From Nymphaea colorata (taxonomy: Eukaryota > Streptophyta > Magnoliopsida > Nymphaeales > Nymphaeaceae): 64,000 bases of DNA. Location: NCBI RefSeq assembly GCF_008831285.2, contig NC_045146.1, forward strand, positions 3,126,001 through 3,190,000, written 5' to 3'. This document shows, in pieces, positions 13,901 to 24,899 of this stretch. A program made the translations under genes and the position numbers. The first letter of the stretch is position 1. Every line of letters begins with the position of its first letter. The notes beneath the pieces are model-generated. The model had not been told where the DNA came from and searched no databases. It saw only the letters and a program-made list of their open reading frames with translations.

Positions 13901-14340
13901 TGGGAGAAGTTGCAGCTCTTGTTTGGATGGTGGATTGTAATGCTCATTTGGAAGTACATCTTAATGGCGGCAGTAACCGGAACTATGATGCAAGTAAATA
14001 AAAAAAATTGACTTAGAAAGAGTTTATTTAAATTATGAAAGGATTGAACTTAAAAGGGTTTGATATAGGTTAGGGAGCCAGTCACGGATTAATTAAGTTA
14101 AAAGTTAGATAATATTTCCAGTTGCTGCCGCTATGTTTTCCTTTTTCCCAAAGGACACCCTTCTTTTCCTTTTAGTTAAAAACAGGAAATACAAGACTGA
14201 AAATATTTGGCAGCTTTTTTGTGGAAAAGTGAAACGTAGAAGGACCGTGTTTCATTTGTGTTCTTGCCTTGCCAGCATTATAGTGCGGACCACATTCACT
14301 ATACTATGTGGAGGATGAGGTCTTCTTTCTTGAGCAGTTG
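10920..14340. other. Intergenic, AT-rich; no gene recognised
   Basis: No open frame here resembles a known protein. Contents include a GA microsatellite (about 12413-12433), a short TA run (about 12983-13000), a 21-bp doublet of ATGCTTCTTTGCATAAACAC at about 13808-13850, and poly-A patches. Around 11100-11230 the sequence resembles 25050-25150 and may be an old dispersed repeat. Confidence 0.4.
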
Positions 14341-14346
14341 TGGAAT

Positions 14347-14516
14347 GATAGGAACCTCACTTCACCTTTAAAAAAAAAAAAATACATGTAAATTTTAAAA
14401 AATTTCACTCGTCTTTTATAAAAATTTTTATAAAAATTTTGAAAAATGATGTTCCAGTCCATATCAAAATTTAAAAACTTTACTTCATTTCCCCTCATAA
14501 AAATTTCTACCTCCAC
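14347..14516 (-). mobile_element. hAT-like non-autonomous element, decayed copy 1
   Basis: In minus orientation the sequence follows the family seen intact at 15305 and 45722: GGTAGAAATTTTTATGAGG, an ACTTTAATTT-like stretch, a run like ATATCATTTTTCAAAATTTT, an A/T-rich middle with ACATGTAAATTT, and a GAGGTGGGGC-like end. Terminal repeats are eroded and no target duplication is visible. Confidence 0.5.
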
Positions 14517-14660
14517 TCTTCATAGGAGAAGTTTCTACATTTGGCACAAGTCATCATTAATGCATGAACAAGGTGGTTGGGATCTGGATGAGCCATTTGG
14601 CTGTTAAGTCGGTTGTGTGCATTAGCTGAGCCAAAAATTTTGGTTGAAGCCAGTGCACTA

Positions 14661-15060
14661 ATTCAATAACTTTAATGAATTGAAGGGCATATACACATAT
14701 ATATATATATTAACAATCAAATATATCAAATTATTAATGTAAAAATCAATAAACTTCATGAAGCTGGCGATGTAGCTTTTTCTCTTTATACCCACTAACT
14801 AATTTAATCGCTTTAATGGTTTTAAGGGCATCTATATATATAGACAACCAAATATACCAAATTATTAATGTAAAAATCAATAAACTTTATGAGACTGACG
14901 ATGTAGTTTTTTTATCTTTATACCCACTAATTAATTCAATAACTTTAATGATTTTAAGGGCACCTATATATATAAGCAACCAAATATATCAAATTATTAA
15001 TGTAAAAATCAATAAACTTTATGAAACTGATGATGTAACTTTCTCTCTCTCTACCCACTA
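14661..15060 (+). repeat. Three-copy tandem repeat, unit about 130-140 bp
   Basis: Three successive copies share the order ACTTTAATG, AAGGGCA, a TATATA run, AACCAAATATA, CAAATTATTAATGTAAAAAT, CAATAAACTT, ATGTAG/ATGTAAC and ACCCACTA. They start near 14665, 14807 and 14939. The open frame across this block is only a translation of the repeat. Confidence 0.85.
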
Positions 15061-15304
15061 CCTTTCACTACCCGATGTTCTCTCATTCACTCAGTCTCTC
15101 TCTGTCCCACCACTAAATTACTTTCCTTATTTCCTTTTTCTTTATTTCACCGGTTTGGCCTTATCTCTTTTCCCCACAAGACACACAGAAATCACCTTTC
15201 ATGGAAAATCACCTACTTGGTAGATTCCTCAATCAAAGGACCACCATTCTTTGTCTTGTAGATGTAATCTTTTGGATTGTTTTAAGATCCCACAATCAAC
15301 TACA

Positions 15305-15479
15305 TAGTGGCAGAGCCAAAATTTTTTCGTGAAGTGGGATGAATTAAAGTTTTTAAATTTTGACTAGGGCCAAACTATCATTTTTCAAAATTTTTATGTA
15401 GAACAAATGATTTTTTTTTTTTAAATTTACATGTAAATTTAAATAAAAATTGACATGCGGTACCTTGGCTCTGCCCCTA
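15305..15479 (+). mobile_element. hAT-like non-autonomous element, copy 2, with TSD
   Basis: The 175-bp element starts TAGTGGCAGAGCC and ends GGCTCTGCCCCTA, forming imperfect terminal inverted repeats. It is flanked by CAACTACA (15297-15304) and CAACTAGA (15480-15487), an 8-bp target duplication with one mismatch. An 8-bp duplication plus GGGGC-type ends is what hAT elements leave. It has no coding capacity. Confidence 0.75.
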
Positions 15480-17774
15480 CAACTAGAGACGCAGAAGCCA
15501 TTGATGAACATAAATAGTGATTTAAAAAATGAGAAGATGTAAGGAAGTATTTGTGGCAAATGACATTATTAAATAAATTTTCTGAAAATTTTACAAGGTG
15601 GCAATTGTATTTTTCGAAATCCTAACCAGGATTAAGTTAGAATTTCTAAACATTATGCCCCTTGCCAAAACCCTGGCCCTCTTCCCCTGCCCCAACACTC
15701 AACAAGTGTGCCTTATTGGTGATTCATGGACTTCAACAGTGAGCAGAGAGTGGCAAGGTTCTCGAACTTTGCAAGGAGATGTGGTTCACACTTCACATAC
15801 GCAGAAATTTAGCAGCAAGCGGTGTCGTTTATCATTTTGTTTTTTATATAGATAATTTTAATTAAAAGGGTATTTTTAGCGCATTATCTGACTACTTTCG
15901 GTCACACTTGAATGTGCTAGACATTAAAATACCAGGTATTTAATATCTGATAGTTGTCAAGTGGAACAAATGTTCCAATGTTCATATACCACATTGTGTG
16001 TGATGACCTGAAACTTTTGTTTAATTCATAGTTTCGTTTTATTTGAAATTGCATGGAACTAAAATTTTATATATTTAGCTACCTATTGTTTGTAAATGAA
16101 GAAAACAATGGATAAAAAGGCAGCAGCCTGACATTGAAGTTGCACTTGTTTAGATGGAACTTTAATGTCAAAAGAAAAGTACCATATCATCCAAAAGACA
16201 CACACCTAGCATTATAATTCCGCATTTATTTTATTGTAGTATTTTTCTACGATTTTGAGTTTTAGTTCCACTACTACATTGGAATATCACACATTCAAAT
16301 GTTGTCTAAATGTCTTTGGTCCACGAGCAGCTCGTTAAGAAATTCATGTGAATTGTCATTCAGTTACTCGTTCACATCTGAAGGCCAGGCACTGAATTGT
16401 TATCTGTTTTAAAGTTAAGCAGTATCTTGTAATTTCTTCAATTTCTATTAATCAAACTCATGTAAAGCATTTGCGATGAGGCAAAAGTTGTAACTAAAGT
16501 TTTATTGATATATAGCTTCTACACAGTTAAGTTCCTAACATGTTGTGCATTTGTTTTCACAAACTTTCAAATATCAAGATAAAGATCCATAGTCTCAGAA
16601 AGTTATCATGTTGAAGAGTGTACTACTATAAGGTGCAAAGTTGATATTTACTTGTGTGTGGATGGAAATTGGCTGGAGGATTAAACCTGAGTGTTCGACT
16701 TGTAAACATGCATGATTGTTCTATTGAACCTCATTAATTAGTAATTGCAGGCTTAATGGGAAATTACTTTCATGTTGAACCACAAACTACACTGATGTAG
16801 CATTTAGGCTTTTCATGAATAACAAGAACACTTTTCAAGTTAATGAAGAACTGCAAGGAGAACACACGCTACGTTGATTGACAAAAAATGCAAATATTTT
16901 TGGCATCTTCATCTAGAAAAAACAACCATCCTATTGTTTATATATCACCATCTTTTTGGTTTAAAACCAACCAATTAATATCGTGTCTTTTTCTAAAGGT
17001 AAAAAAATTTAAATACAAAATCGTCCTGTTTTACTGATTCCGAATGAATTGGTCCAATATATACATATGTTTATACACAAAATCGGTGGTGTTTGATCGA
17101 GCACAAATGACTAATAGGACTTGGTTTTGTTTGCTCTACACACTTGTTCCAATTTTCCATTTTAGTAAATAGGATTATCTTACAAGAAAATGTTTAGAAG
17201 TTGTTTCTAATTCACATGCAATACCTAAATGGTTTGTTATGAAATGTATGACCAATTATTTACTGGTTAGTTAAGGAATATCCACTACATAAAGGGCCTG
17301 CCACTTACCATGAATCCAAATCTTGGTAGGTAAAGAGAGATTAAGGGTTTCACAAACTGGAGGCCTACAAATACTTGTGCAGTGCATGAATTAAAGAAGC
17401 TGGGACATTCAAAGCTTGTTTTCATTGGTTTTGAGGATAGAAGCCCACAAAACTAGGTTACCAACTATTTTGAGGAGCTCCTTAAAGTTAAAACTGCATA
17501 CAACTTCTAAATGTAAGTATAAATTTGTTCTTCAAATAGATAGAACCAGGAACTTTTTATCAACCGTCCATAAGGGAAACCAAAGAGCGGATTAGTCTAG
17601 AGCTATTCCCTATGACTAGCTTTTGTGTCTTCAAAGAGAAATCATGTTAAAGCCTTTTTGCTATTCAAATCCCTTTTGTTTGGATTTACCCTTCAGTTCT
17701 TGCTCAAGGTGATGTTATTCTTTCTTCTACTATATGATTTTTTTTCTTTGTGTATGAATCAATGATCTTCCTTT
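15480..17774. other. GLOX upstream region, no gene recognised
   Basis: AT-rich DNA without recognisable coding sequence. The last 500 bp should contain the GLOX promoter, but no TATA box could be chosen with confidence. A donor-like CTCAAG|GTGATG at about 17708 and an acceptor TTGCAG ending at 17781 suggest a 5' leader intron of about 70 bp just before the GLOX start. Confidence 0.4.
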
Positions 17775-17834
17775 CTTGCAGGAGCCTATCCATCTGTCCA
17801 AGTACAACAAGCCAAGGATCTCTTGGGTGTTTGG

Positions 17835-19493
17835 ATGGCATCGATCAAAACCTTTTTGCTTCTCTACTTGTTATTGTTATACATATGCAACAATAATGAG
17901 TTGCTATCAGCAGCCAGAATTGGAATTGGCGGGTATTGGGAGATCCTCTTAAACAGTTCTGGAGTTGTGGCCATGCACATGGCCTTGACAAACAGGAATA
18001 CTGTCATCATGTTTGATCAGACTGGAGCTGGACCATCGGCCTTCTACCTCCAACACCGAATTGATGGCCGAAGGTGTACGACGTCATACCAAGACATCAA
18101 TGATGGAACATGTTGGGCTCATTCAGTTGAGTATGATATTTTGTCCAATTCTATTAGACCACTCCAACTACAGACCGACCCTTGGTGCTCCTCTGGTGTT
18201 TTACTTAGCAATGGCACACTCATACAGACGGGAGGGTATGCTGATGGCTACCGAAAAGTTAGATATTTTATGCCATGCTCTGACAAGAGCTGTGATTGGA
18301 TTGAATCTAATTCAGAGCTTGCTGCAGATCGATGGTATGCATCTGATCAAATTTTGCCAGAAAATGATCGTGTGATCATAGTTGGTGGTAGAAGATCTTT
18401 CAACTATGAGTTCTTGCCCAAGTCTTTTGCTGAGGAGGAGGTATTTGAACTACCATTGCTAAGGCAAACTGATGAAAGGAGGGTGGAAGACAACCTCTAC
18501 CCTTTCCTTCATCTTTCTTCTGATGGAAACCTGTTTATATTTGCAAACCAGGACTCAATCCTTTTGAACTACAAGAATGGTAAGATAGTGAAACAGTTCC
18601 CTCGGTTGGAAGGTTCTAGAAACTACCCAAGCACCGGATCATCTGTCATGCTACCACTTGACCACTCAGATGGGTTCAAAAAGGTTGAGATAATGATCTG
18701 CGGTGGTGCAAGTCCAGGTGCATTTAATGCAGCAAAAGAGGGAAGGTTCTTGAATGGTTTAAGAACGTGTGGGAGAATGGTGATAACAGATGAGAACCCC
18801 AAGTGGGAGATGGAGCGCATGCCTGCCCCAAGGATGATGAATGACATGATAATTCTCCCCACAGGTGATATTCTAATCATCAATGGTGCGCTACAAGGAA
18901 GTGCAGGATGGACCAATGCAATAAACCCAGAGCTAAGGCCACTTCTTTATAGACCAACTGATACTCCTGGGAATAGATTCTCATACTTGGAAGCTTCAAA
19001 GATTCCAAGGATGTACCATTCAACTGCTATCCTTTTACCAGATGGAAGGATCTTAGTGGCCGGAAGCAACCCAAATGAGAGATACAGTTATACCAATGTG
19101 GACTACCCAACAGAGCTTAGAGCTGAAGCTTTTATTCCTCATTACATGGATAGCTTTTATGATGATCAAAGGGCTAGTAATCTTCAAGTTGGAGAAGGTA
19201 CAAATCTTGTTAGATATGGAGAAAGATTTACTCTGCGTTTTATGTTGATGAGCAAACCAAAAAATGGGATGGGTTTTCATGTTTATGCACCACCCTTCAA
19301 TACACATTCCATATCAATGAACCAGAGAATGCTCAAGTTGGAATGTGTGGAATTGGTGAGGGAGGTTAATGGTGCAGCTCGTGCACACTTGATTGCTCCT
19401 AATGCTATTGCTGCACCTCCTGGTTATTATTTGATATTTGTTGTTAATGGTGGCATACCTAGTGAAGGGCAGTGGTTGAGATTCATCCATTGA
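17835..19493 (+). CDS. GLOX: Glyoxal oxidase / aldehyde oxidase GLOX-like, secreted copper-radical oxidase
   Basis: Glyoxal oxidases of the galactose-oxidase superfamily (CAZy AA5) oxidise small aldehydes to acids and make H2O2 in the cell wall space; plant members act in pollen, anther and wall biology. The ATG at 17835 gives 552 residues; 17823 is only a TTG in the same frame. A hydrophobic N-terminus (about residues 5-18, poly-Leu) is a likely signal peptide. The expected copper-radical set is present: Cys118 in WCSSG, Tyr168 in RWYAS, Tyr394-His395 in RMYHS, and His491 in NTHSISMNQR. Residues about 30-270 match the glyoxal oxidase N-terminal beta-propeller and about 430-552 the DUF1929 domain. 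The gene is intronless within the coding region, as several plant GLOX genes are. A 5' UTR intron is likely. The exact substrate cannot be read from sequence. Confidence 0.93.
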   Translation: MASIKTFLLLYLLLLYICNNNELLSAARIGIGGYWEILLNSSGVVAMHMALTNRNTVIMFDQTGAGPSAFYLQHRIDGRRCTTSYQDINDGTCWAHSVEYDILSNSIRPLQLQTDPWCSSGVLLSNGTLIQTGGYADGYRKVRYFMPCSDKSCDWIESNSELAADRWYASDQILPENDRVIIVGGRRSFNYEFLPKSFAEEEVFELPLLRQTDERRVEDNLYPFLHLSSDGNLFIFANQDSILLNYKNGKIVKQFPRLEGSRNYPSTGSSVMLPLDHSDGFKKVEIMICGGASPGAFNAAKEGRFLNGLRTCGRMVITDENPKWEMERMPAPRMMNDMIILPTGDILIINGALQGSAGWTNAINPELRPLLYRPTDTPGNRFSYLEASKIPRMYHSTAILLPDGRILVAGSNPNERYSYTNVDYPTELRAEAFIPHYMDSFYDDQRASNLQVGEGTNLVRYGERFTLRFMLMSKPKNGMGFHVYAPPFNTHSISMNQRMLKLECVELVREVNGAARAHLIAPNAIAAPPGYYLIFVVNGGIPSEGQWLRFIH

Positions 19494-19512
19494 GTGTATA
19501 AGCGTCTTACTG

Positions 19513-19518
19513 AATAAA
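19513..19518 (+). terminator. AATAAA poly(A) signal of GLOX
   Basis: A canonical AATAAA lies 20 bp after the GLOX TGA, in T-rich context. Plant poly(A) signals are degenerate, so this is a likely near-upstream element rather than a proven site. Confidence 0.45.
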
Positions 19519-19731
19519 TTTGTAATTGGTACAAAAGTCGCCTTGTCTTTTGGCATTTCTTTTAATCAAACTCATGGTAACCATTATCTTTAGGAGGAAA
19601 GTTGTGGCTAAAGTGTTGAGGATAACTTCAACATAATTTCCAAACTCATTGTACGTTTGCTTTCGTAAAGCTGAGGCTTTAGATGTAAGATAAAAATCCA
19701 ACATTTGTAGTCAGTTATAGCTTGAGATGTA

Positions 19732-19734
<3 letters not shown>

Positions 19735-19768
<34 letters not shown>
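19735..19768. repeat. (CT)17 microsatellite
   Basis: An uninterrupted CT dinucleotide tract lies downstream of GLOX. Confidence 0.9.
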
Positions 19769-19769
<1 letters not shown>

Positions 19770-19771
<2 letters not shown>

Positions 19772-20737
19772 AGAAGATTTGGTAGATTAAAGAATATAGC
19801 CCCTTTCCACTAGATTAAGTTTTATAGAAAAGGATGAAATACGATTTGGTGAAAAGTTAGGTATTGTCAAAATGTTTAGTATTTGTCTTAAACATTTGAA
19901 GCCTCAAACTTCATTTGACAGATTATGTATAAATTGTCCAAATGTTAGACAGCCATGTATAAATTATCCAAATGTTGTATATCATCTACCTATATATTGT
20001 GCTTACTCAGTTCTTCATGAAAATTTGGTCACCTTGGTGGTTGGCTAGGGTAGGGGGCACACTCTTTGTTAAGCCGGTTCTTTTGGCTTTATTCAAAGAC
20101 TACTCACATAGAAAAAATTGTTCTCTCTAATCTTTTGTTTTCTTTGTATGACACAATTCTAGCTCTATAGTTACTCATGCTCTTGACATTAGGTGACCAA
20201 AATTATTAGAGTTAGTAGGTACTTTATTACCAATATGATCAGGTTGGTTAGTCATGCATTCCTGACATGGTAATTTTTGTGCTAAAATTTTTAGATGTTT
20301 AGGGACTTATATATAGAGTTGGATGCGAACCTGGATGGAAATACCTCAAAGAGACCGAGAACCCTCTTCCTTTCCTCTTGTCTCTAGGGTTCAAGGCTTT
20401 TTCGAGACCTGAGCGAGGAATTTGAGTTTGAATCAGCCTGAAAAAGTTTTCGAGCTGCACAGTGTTTTTCCTGTGTATCAAACACACCTTATTGGAAGAG
20501 TGAGTGATCGGATGATAATGCCCATGACTGGTGAAACTTTTTATGTATAAGAAAAGAGATCCAGGGAAGACCTGTGCATTGAACTTGGAAGATGAACTTA
20601 GTCTGGCCAGCGAACGTGGGGGAGGAAGAAGAATTGACAGGAGCATGCCTTGGAGTGAAAGGGAAAGATTGGAAGACTTGTAACCATCAATGTTGGAAGA
20701 TGTTGCCACTATGACTTCATATGCATTGGCCTGCTTT
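19770..20737. other. Intergenic, no gene recognised
   Basis: Nothing supported as coding. A minus-strand open frame at 20299-20709 has no family resemblance and no clear start context; the block is less AT-rich than its surroundings and could be an eroded repeat or gene fragment. Confidence 0.35.
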
Positions 20738-20952
20738 CAGGGGTGGAGTTAGGTTTTGCTCGTGGGGAGCAGAATTGTCATGCGACACAGTGAATATAAT
20801 CTTTAATTTTTTTTTACAAGAGTCAATACATATTTTTAAAAAATTTATAGGTGTTAAATGCACATTTTTGAAAAATTTAATGAATAAATATTATTTTTTT
20901 TTATAAATGTGAGGAAGGGCCATGACCCTTGCTACCCCACCTGGCTCTGCAT
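20738..20952 (+). mobile_element. hAT-like non-autonomous element, divergent copy 3
   Basis: It starts CAGGGGTGGAGTTAGG and ends with AGGGCCATGACCCTTG then CACCTGGCTCTGCATG, so both ends carry the GGGG.GGAGCC type inverted repeat of the family. The AT-rich interior is diverged from the other copies, and no clear 8-bp flank duplication is seen. Confidence 0.55.
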
Positions 20953-21313
20953 GGGTCATGTTCGTTACTAAAAAAAAAGGCCGACTAGATGTTACCTAAT
21001 CAAGAACACAAAGTTTGATTTCTTTCTACTCATGGAGAAATTAACAGTCGTTTTATCTTAAAAAAGCATACATAATTTCTTTAATTCAATTGCATCCTCT
21101 TATATCACTTTCTAAGTAGGGATGTCAACAGATCATATATTCAAATAAGATAAACCCTTAATTATATCTACTTTTTCAGATTTTCATATATTCAAGTAAG
21201 CCGATGCCCATGCTATACACGAAATTATGGACTCAACTAGGTGGAGGTACTAATATGTAAATAAAATAAGTTGTGGTCTTTGCCGACAACTGCTGACACC
21301 TATCTCAGCCACT

Positions 21314-21488
21314 GAGGGGTGAAGCTACAAATTTTTCATGAGGCAGACCAAATTAAAGTTTGTAAATTTTGAGTAGAGCCCAAATATCATTTTTCAAAAT
21401 TTTTATATAAAACAAGTGATTTTTTTTAAAAAAAAAAATTTTGAGGTAGGGCGAGGGACCATGCGGCCCTACCTTGCCTTCGCCCCTG
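21314..21488 (+). mobile_element. hAT-like non-autonomous element, copy 4
   Basis: Begins GAGGGGTGAAGC, runs through AATTAAAGTTTGTAAATTTT and ATATCATTTTTCAAAATTTT, and ends CCTTCGCCCCTG. The flanks CAGCCACT and CAGCCTTG share their first five bases, consistent with a decayed 8-bp duplication. Confidence 0.65.
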
Positions 21489-21540
21489 CAGCCTTGCTTT
21501 GTTGACACAACTTTTGTGCAGAAAATCTTGACCATACAAT

Positions 21541-21703
21541 CGGAGCGAAGCCAGCAATTTTTCATGAAGGGGCCAAATTAAAGTTTCTAAATTTTGACTA
21601 TATTCAAAATATCATTTTCCAAATTTTTTATATAAAACAAGCGAAAATTTTCAAAATTACATTGTAATTTTTTTTATTTTTTTGTTTTGGAGGTGGAGAT
21701 ACG
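21541..21703 (+). mobile_element. hAT-like non-autonomous element, truncated copy 5
   Basis: It opens CGGAGCGAAGCCAGCAATTT and shares GGCCAAATTAAAGTTTCTAA, then stops near GAGGTGGAGATACGACC without the terminal GGCTC..CCCTG segment. It lies about 50 bp from copy 4 in the same orientation. Confidence 0.6.
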
Positions 21704-22609
21704 ACCCAACGATTGAGTTGAAAAGAAGCCCTTAATCGAAGCTTTGCGAGCGACAAAGAACTCGCAAAGATTGCTTCCCTTTGCGAGTGACAAAGTAAGG
21801 AAAGAGAATATGCCATTGGAATCAATGAATCTTCTAATCTTTTCAAAGTGCTGACGTTCCAATTCCATGGGCTTCATAGTTGTCCCAATTGAAAGGCTAG
21901 CAGACAATGTTGAATGCACGTTTCACTCTTCTATCAAACAAACAACATATTGCTCCATCATAAGTCAAAAGACTGATAACTTATCATTAATTCCGGAACA
22001 ATGGCCAAGAGAGAGAGAAGGGGAGGCACGTTAAGTCTCAGCTACATTAGCCTCTAGAACGACAACACGTCACCCAGCTCGACCGGTTGCACTACCTATC
22101 ATTTGGAGCGGGAAAAAGATAATAGGGAGGTGAATTTTAGGAGGTCCTATTTGGGACATTGAATTCGGCAGAAGATTGGCGCTGTTGAGCATGCAATTCT
22201 ACACAAAAGACAGCGACATTCAAAAAAAAAGGCTGTATTCTTCTTCCAAATGCAACCACCCCACCAACAGATTCCCACTTTGATAGCTTATTGACAACTT
22301 GAATTTTATTGCAGAAAAGGCCAAGTCAACTGTTAATAGGAAAAGTTAAAAAGGAAACGCACGCCGGTGAACATGTCCTTTTAGGAGGAGTTTGGTAACA
22401 GTGTTTCATTAATTTATAAGATATACTGTGACAGATTTATAAGATACTTAAGAGTGTTTTTGTTATCAAATATACATTAATTTAGCTTTGCATAGATATT
22501 GAGGAACTGATTTATAAGATACTTAAAAATTATACACTTATTTGAAAAAAAAAAAAATCCTGGCTCTAGCTAAGACCCCTTCATTAGGTGAGAGAAAAAG
22601 TTGCACGCT

Positions 22610-22864
22610 CTACAAAGTATATAAAAATGAAGAGAATATGCGATTGGAATGTACCAATTGCTGTACAAGCTCTACATGTCGTTCCAAATTTTCAATGAGT
22701 TGATGTTTCAATGCTATTGACTCTTCTACAGAGCGTAGGAGGGCTTTATTTCTTTGAACGTAAGCAAAGGGAGGAGGCCGTAGAATCCAAGACCAGTTGA
22801 AATGGGCGCCCTCAATAATGGAGGCTCGTCTGAACAACAAGTCTTTATAAAAATCAAACAACAA
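22610..22864 (-). CDS. Unrecognised open frame in the duplicated segment, possibly a gene remnant
   Basis: An 84-codon open frame with protein-like composition; it includes RRASIIEGAHFNWSWILRPP and a Leu/Glu-rich amphipathic part, ENLERHVELVQQLVHSNRIF. The other half of the duplication (21750-21870, minus) encodes a related stretch, ELERQHFEKIRRFIDSNGIF, so the similarity is visible at protein level. I do not recognise the family. It has no supported start, splice sites or continuation, and a remnant of a dead gene or transposon is as likely as a live small gene. Confidence 0.25.
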   Translation of the reverse strand: MLFDFYKDLLFRRASIIEGAHFNWSWILRPPPFAYVQRNKALLRSVEESIALKHQLIENLERHVELVQQLVHSNRIFSSFLYTL

Positions 22865-23022
22865 ATGGGTCGCCTCTATTAGTCAATAAGTGATAACTTA
22901 TCATTCATTCCTTGCACATCAGTGGGCAAGAAAGTGAATTGCTTTTCTCTCCTCACTGCCAGAGGAGGAGAGAGAGAGAGAGAGAAAAGACGAGTTCACT
23001 TAGCCTCTAGCTGCACTCGAGT

Positions 23023-23193
23023 CAGGGAGGCCAACAATGGCCTTGGCCCACCTTCAAAATTTCAAAAAGAAAAAAAAATTAAATGCAGATTTAAATAATT
23101 TCATTTAGCCTCATATAAAACTTTTTAAAAATTATATTTTAAAAATTTTATAGTATAGTTTGGCTCTCTTATTAAAAAATTCCTGGCTCCACC
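23023..23193 (-). mobile_element. hAT-like non-autonomous element, decayed copy 6
   Basis: On the minus strand it starts GGTGGAGCCAGGAATTTTTT, has GAGCCAAACTATA and an A/T-rich middle, and ends in GGTGGGCCAAGGCC. It interrupts copy B of the 21.7-23.6 kb duplication, so it inserted after that event. Confidence 0.55.
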
Positions 23194-24296
23194 TTCAAAG
23201 CAACGTGAACAATCACTGGTAGCACCTTTGAAAATTGAACAACAATGTATCCACGATACTCCAACTTGCCCCCCAAGTTACGCTACACATCATTTGACCT
23301 TTCTTATAAGAAAAGCAAAAGATCAAGTTGGGTGGTCATATTTGGGCCGTTGAATACGGCAGAAAGTTCTTTTGAGCATGGAATTCTACATAAAAAGACA
23401 ACATTATTCTAAAGAAAGGTTGTATTGTTTTCTTCGCACGCTTCCCCTCCTACCCAAAGAAAGGAAAGTTAAAAGATGCTTTATGACATCAAACTTTGAC
23501 TTTGATAGCTTATTTGCATGACTTGAATTTATTGAATAAAACGTGGAGTCAATTGTTATTGTGAAAATTCATAAAAAATAAATCTGATCTATTTTTTTTA
23601 ATTAGATATCAATTTTTTTTTTCGTGTCCTCTTTAGTACAGTCAGATACACATTTAATCGATTTTATTGGCATCCCTAAGAAAGAGGGAATAACAGAGAA
23701 GTAGCTTCTAAACTTTGATCTGCCCACTACTCTTGGTTCCCAAAGTAACATACGAAGTCTAATCCAAGGCGTTGATGTGAGCAAAGGAAAAAAAAAAAAA
23801 AAAGTTTTCCCGTTATGAAGACGCCAAAGAGTTGACCTATCAGGCGATGATAATCGCAACTGCACTTATAACGGGGCGCTGCATAGGGTTTAAGATTTAT
23901 ATTTAAAAATAAAAAACTTTTAAGAGGTTGGTATGGACAGATGGGCTACGCCACTTTATATAACTTGATAAGTCAACTGATGAAAGAGGCATATGGGGAT
24001 TGCTTATTAACTGCTGAGAACAGAGAGCCACTTTGAAAGGTCACCGACGACCGGTTGATGCACCAAGTGTTGGTTTTAAATCCTATTGTTCGAGTAAAGG
24101 CTGAAAGTTCCTTTACTTTTTTATCTTTTTTAAGGTCTAATACTGTTTTATGGTATGGTATCTTGGAGTGACACATTTGCTATGCTTCAACTTACATATT
24201 GATGCATCTTTTTTGCTGCAAAGAGAATTGATATTGCAAAAGTTTAAAACAAAAACTGACTGTCTACAAGTTCCCGCCTTAATCATTGCACTAAGA

Positions 24297-24342
24297 AAGG
24301 CTGGCCTTAAATCCAATAAAAGGCTGGCCTTAAATCCAATAA
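24297..24342 (+). repeat. 22-bp direct doublet
   Basis: The unit AAGGCTGGCCTTAAATCCAA occurs twice in immediate succession with one extra A-run between copies, a slippage-type duplication. Confidence 0.85.
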
Positions 24343-24519
24343 GTTGAATCATTTATGTAATTTAAGAATTTGGAGTTTATATAGTTCAAAGTAAAGGATG
24401 CCGTAATTTCTTTGGTTTTTGTTGGAAAAATTACACTAGGGTTCTGCTAACGCAAAAAAATCTTGCATACCACATTCACGCTTATATACATAAAAAAGAG
24501 AAAAAAAAAAGAAGAAAAT

Positions 24520-24898
24520 GTTGACACACGCGAACGCAATTAGAATTCTACCTGCACTGACGTATAGTGGCCGTCAATAATACCTTATCCTTCGAGCTGT
24601 CATATATTTTTATCGATGTTAGGTAAACGCCAGCAAAGATTTTCGACCAACATTGGAGAAGCGTCGTTATAAATTTCCATCTACATTGACATTAGGCGAA
24701 TGCCCATAATTTCACTGACGGCAGCTGAATGTCAGGGTTGGTCTACACTGACGTTTTGAACAAAACATCGGGTGTTTATCTTTACTGACGTTTGGCCTCA
24801 AACGGTAGTAAAACTTTTACTAGCGTTTTCTCAAGATTTATTGAGTCTTTTGGCTTTTGGCACGTTAGTAAAATCGTGTTTTTTTTTTTGTTGTGGTG
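24520..24898. mobile_element. Possible CACTA-type element end
   Basis: The stretch holds many short CACTGACG / TACTGACGTTTG / GTTAGTAAAA motifs in both orientations, like the subterminal repeat arrays of CACTA (En/Spm) elements. It ends GTTTTTTTTTTGTTGTGGTG, whose reverse complement CACCACAACAAAA resembles the CACTACAA.AAAA terminus. No partner end or transposase was found. Confidence 0.35.
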
Positions 24899-24899
24899 A

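Larger units (their letters stand above)
21690..23570. repeat. Old tandem segmental duplication (about 0.9-1.2 kb offset)
   Basis: Ordered anchor pairs link the two halves: AAGAGAATATGC.ATTGGAAT at about 21799 and 22631; TGATAACTTATCATT at about 21973 and 22889; ATTTGGG..(G)TTGAAT.CGGCAGA at about 22149 and 23339; and CTTTGATAGCTTATT at about 22276 and 23501. The offset grows from 830 to 1225 bp because copy B has gained sequence, including a hAT-like element at about 23023-23193. Confidence 0.7.

Noticed and set aside
14816-15223. 135-codon open frame
   Set aside because: Its first half is a direct translation of the three-copy tandem repeat.
17823-17834. TTG at 17823 as the GLOX start
   Set aside because: Plant nuclear genes use ATG; the first in-frame ATG is 17835 and directly precedes the hydrophobic leader.
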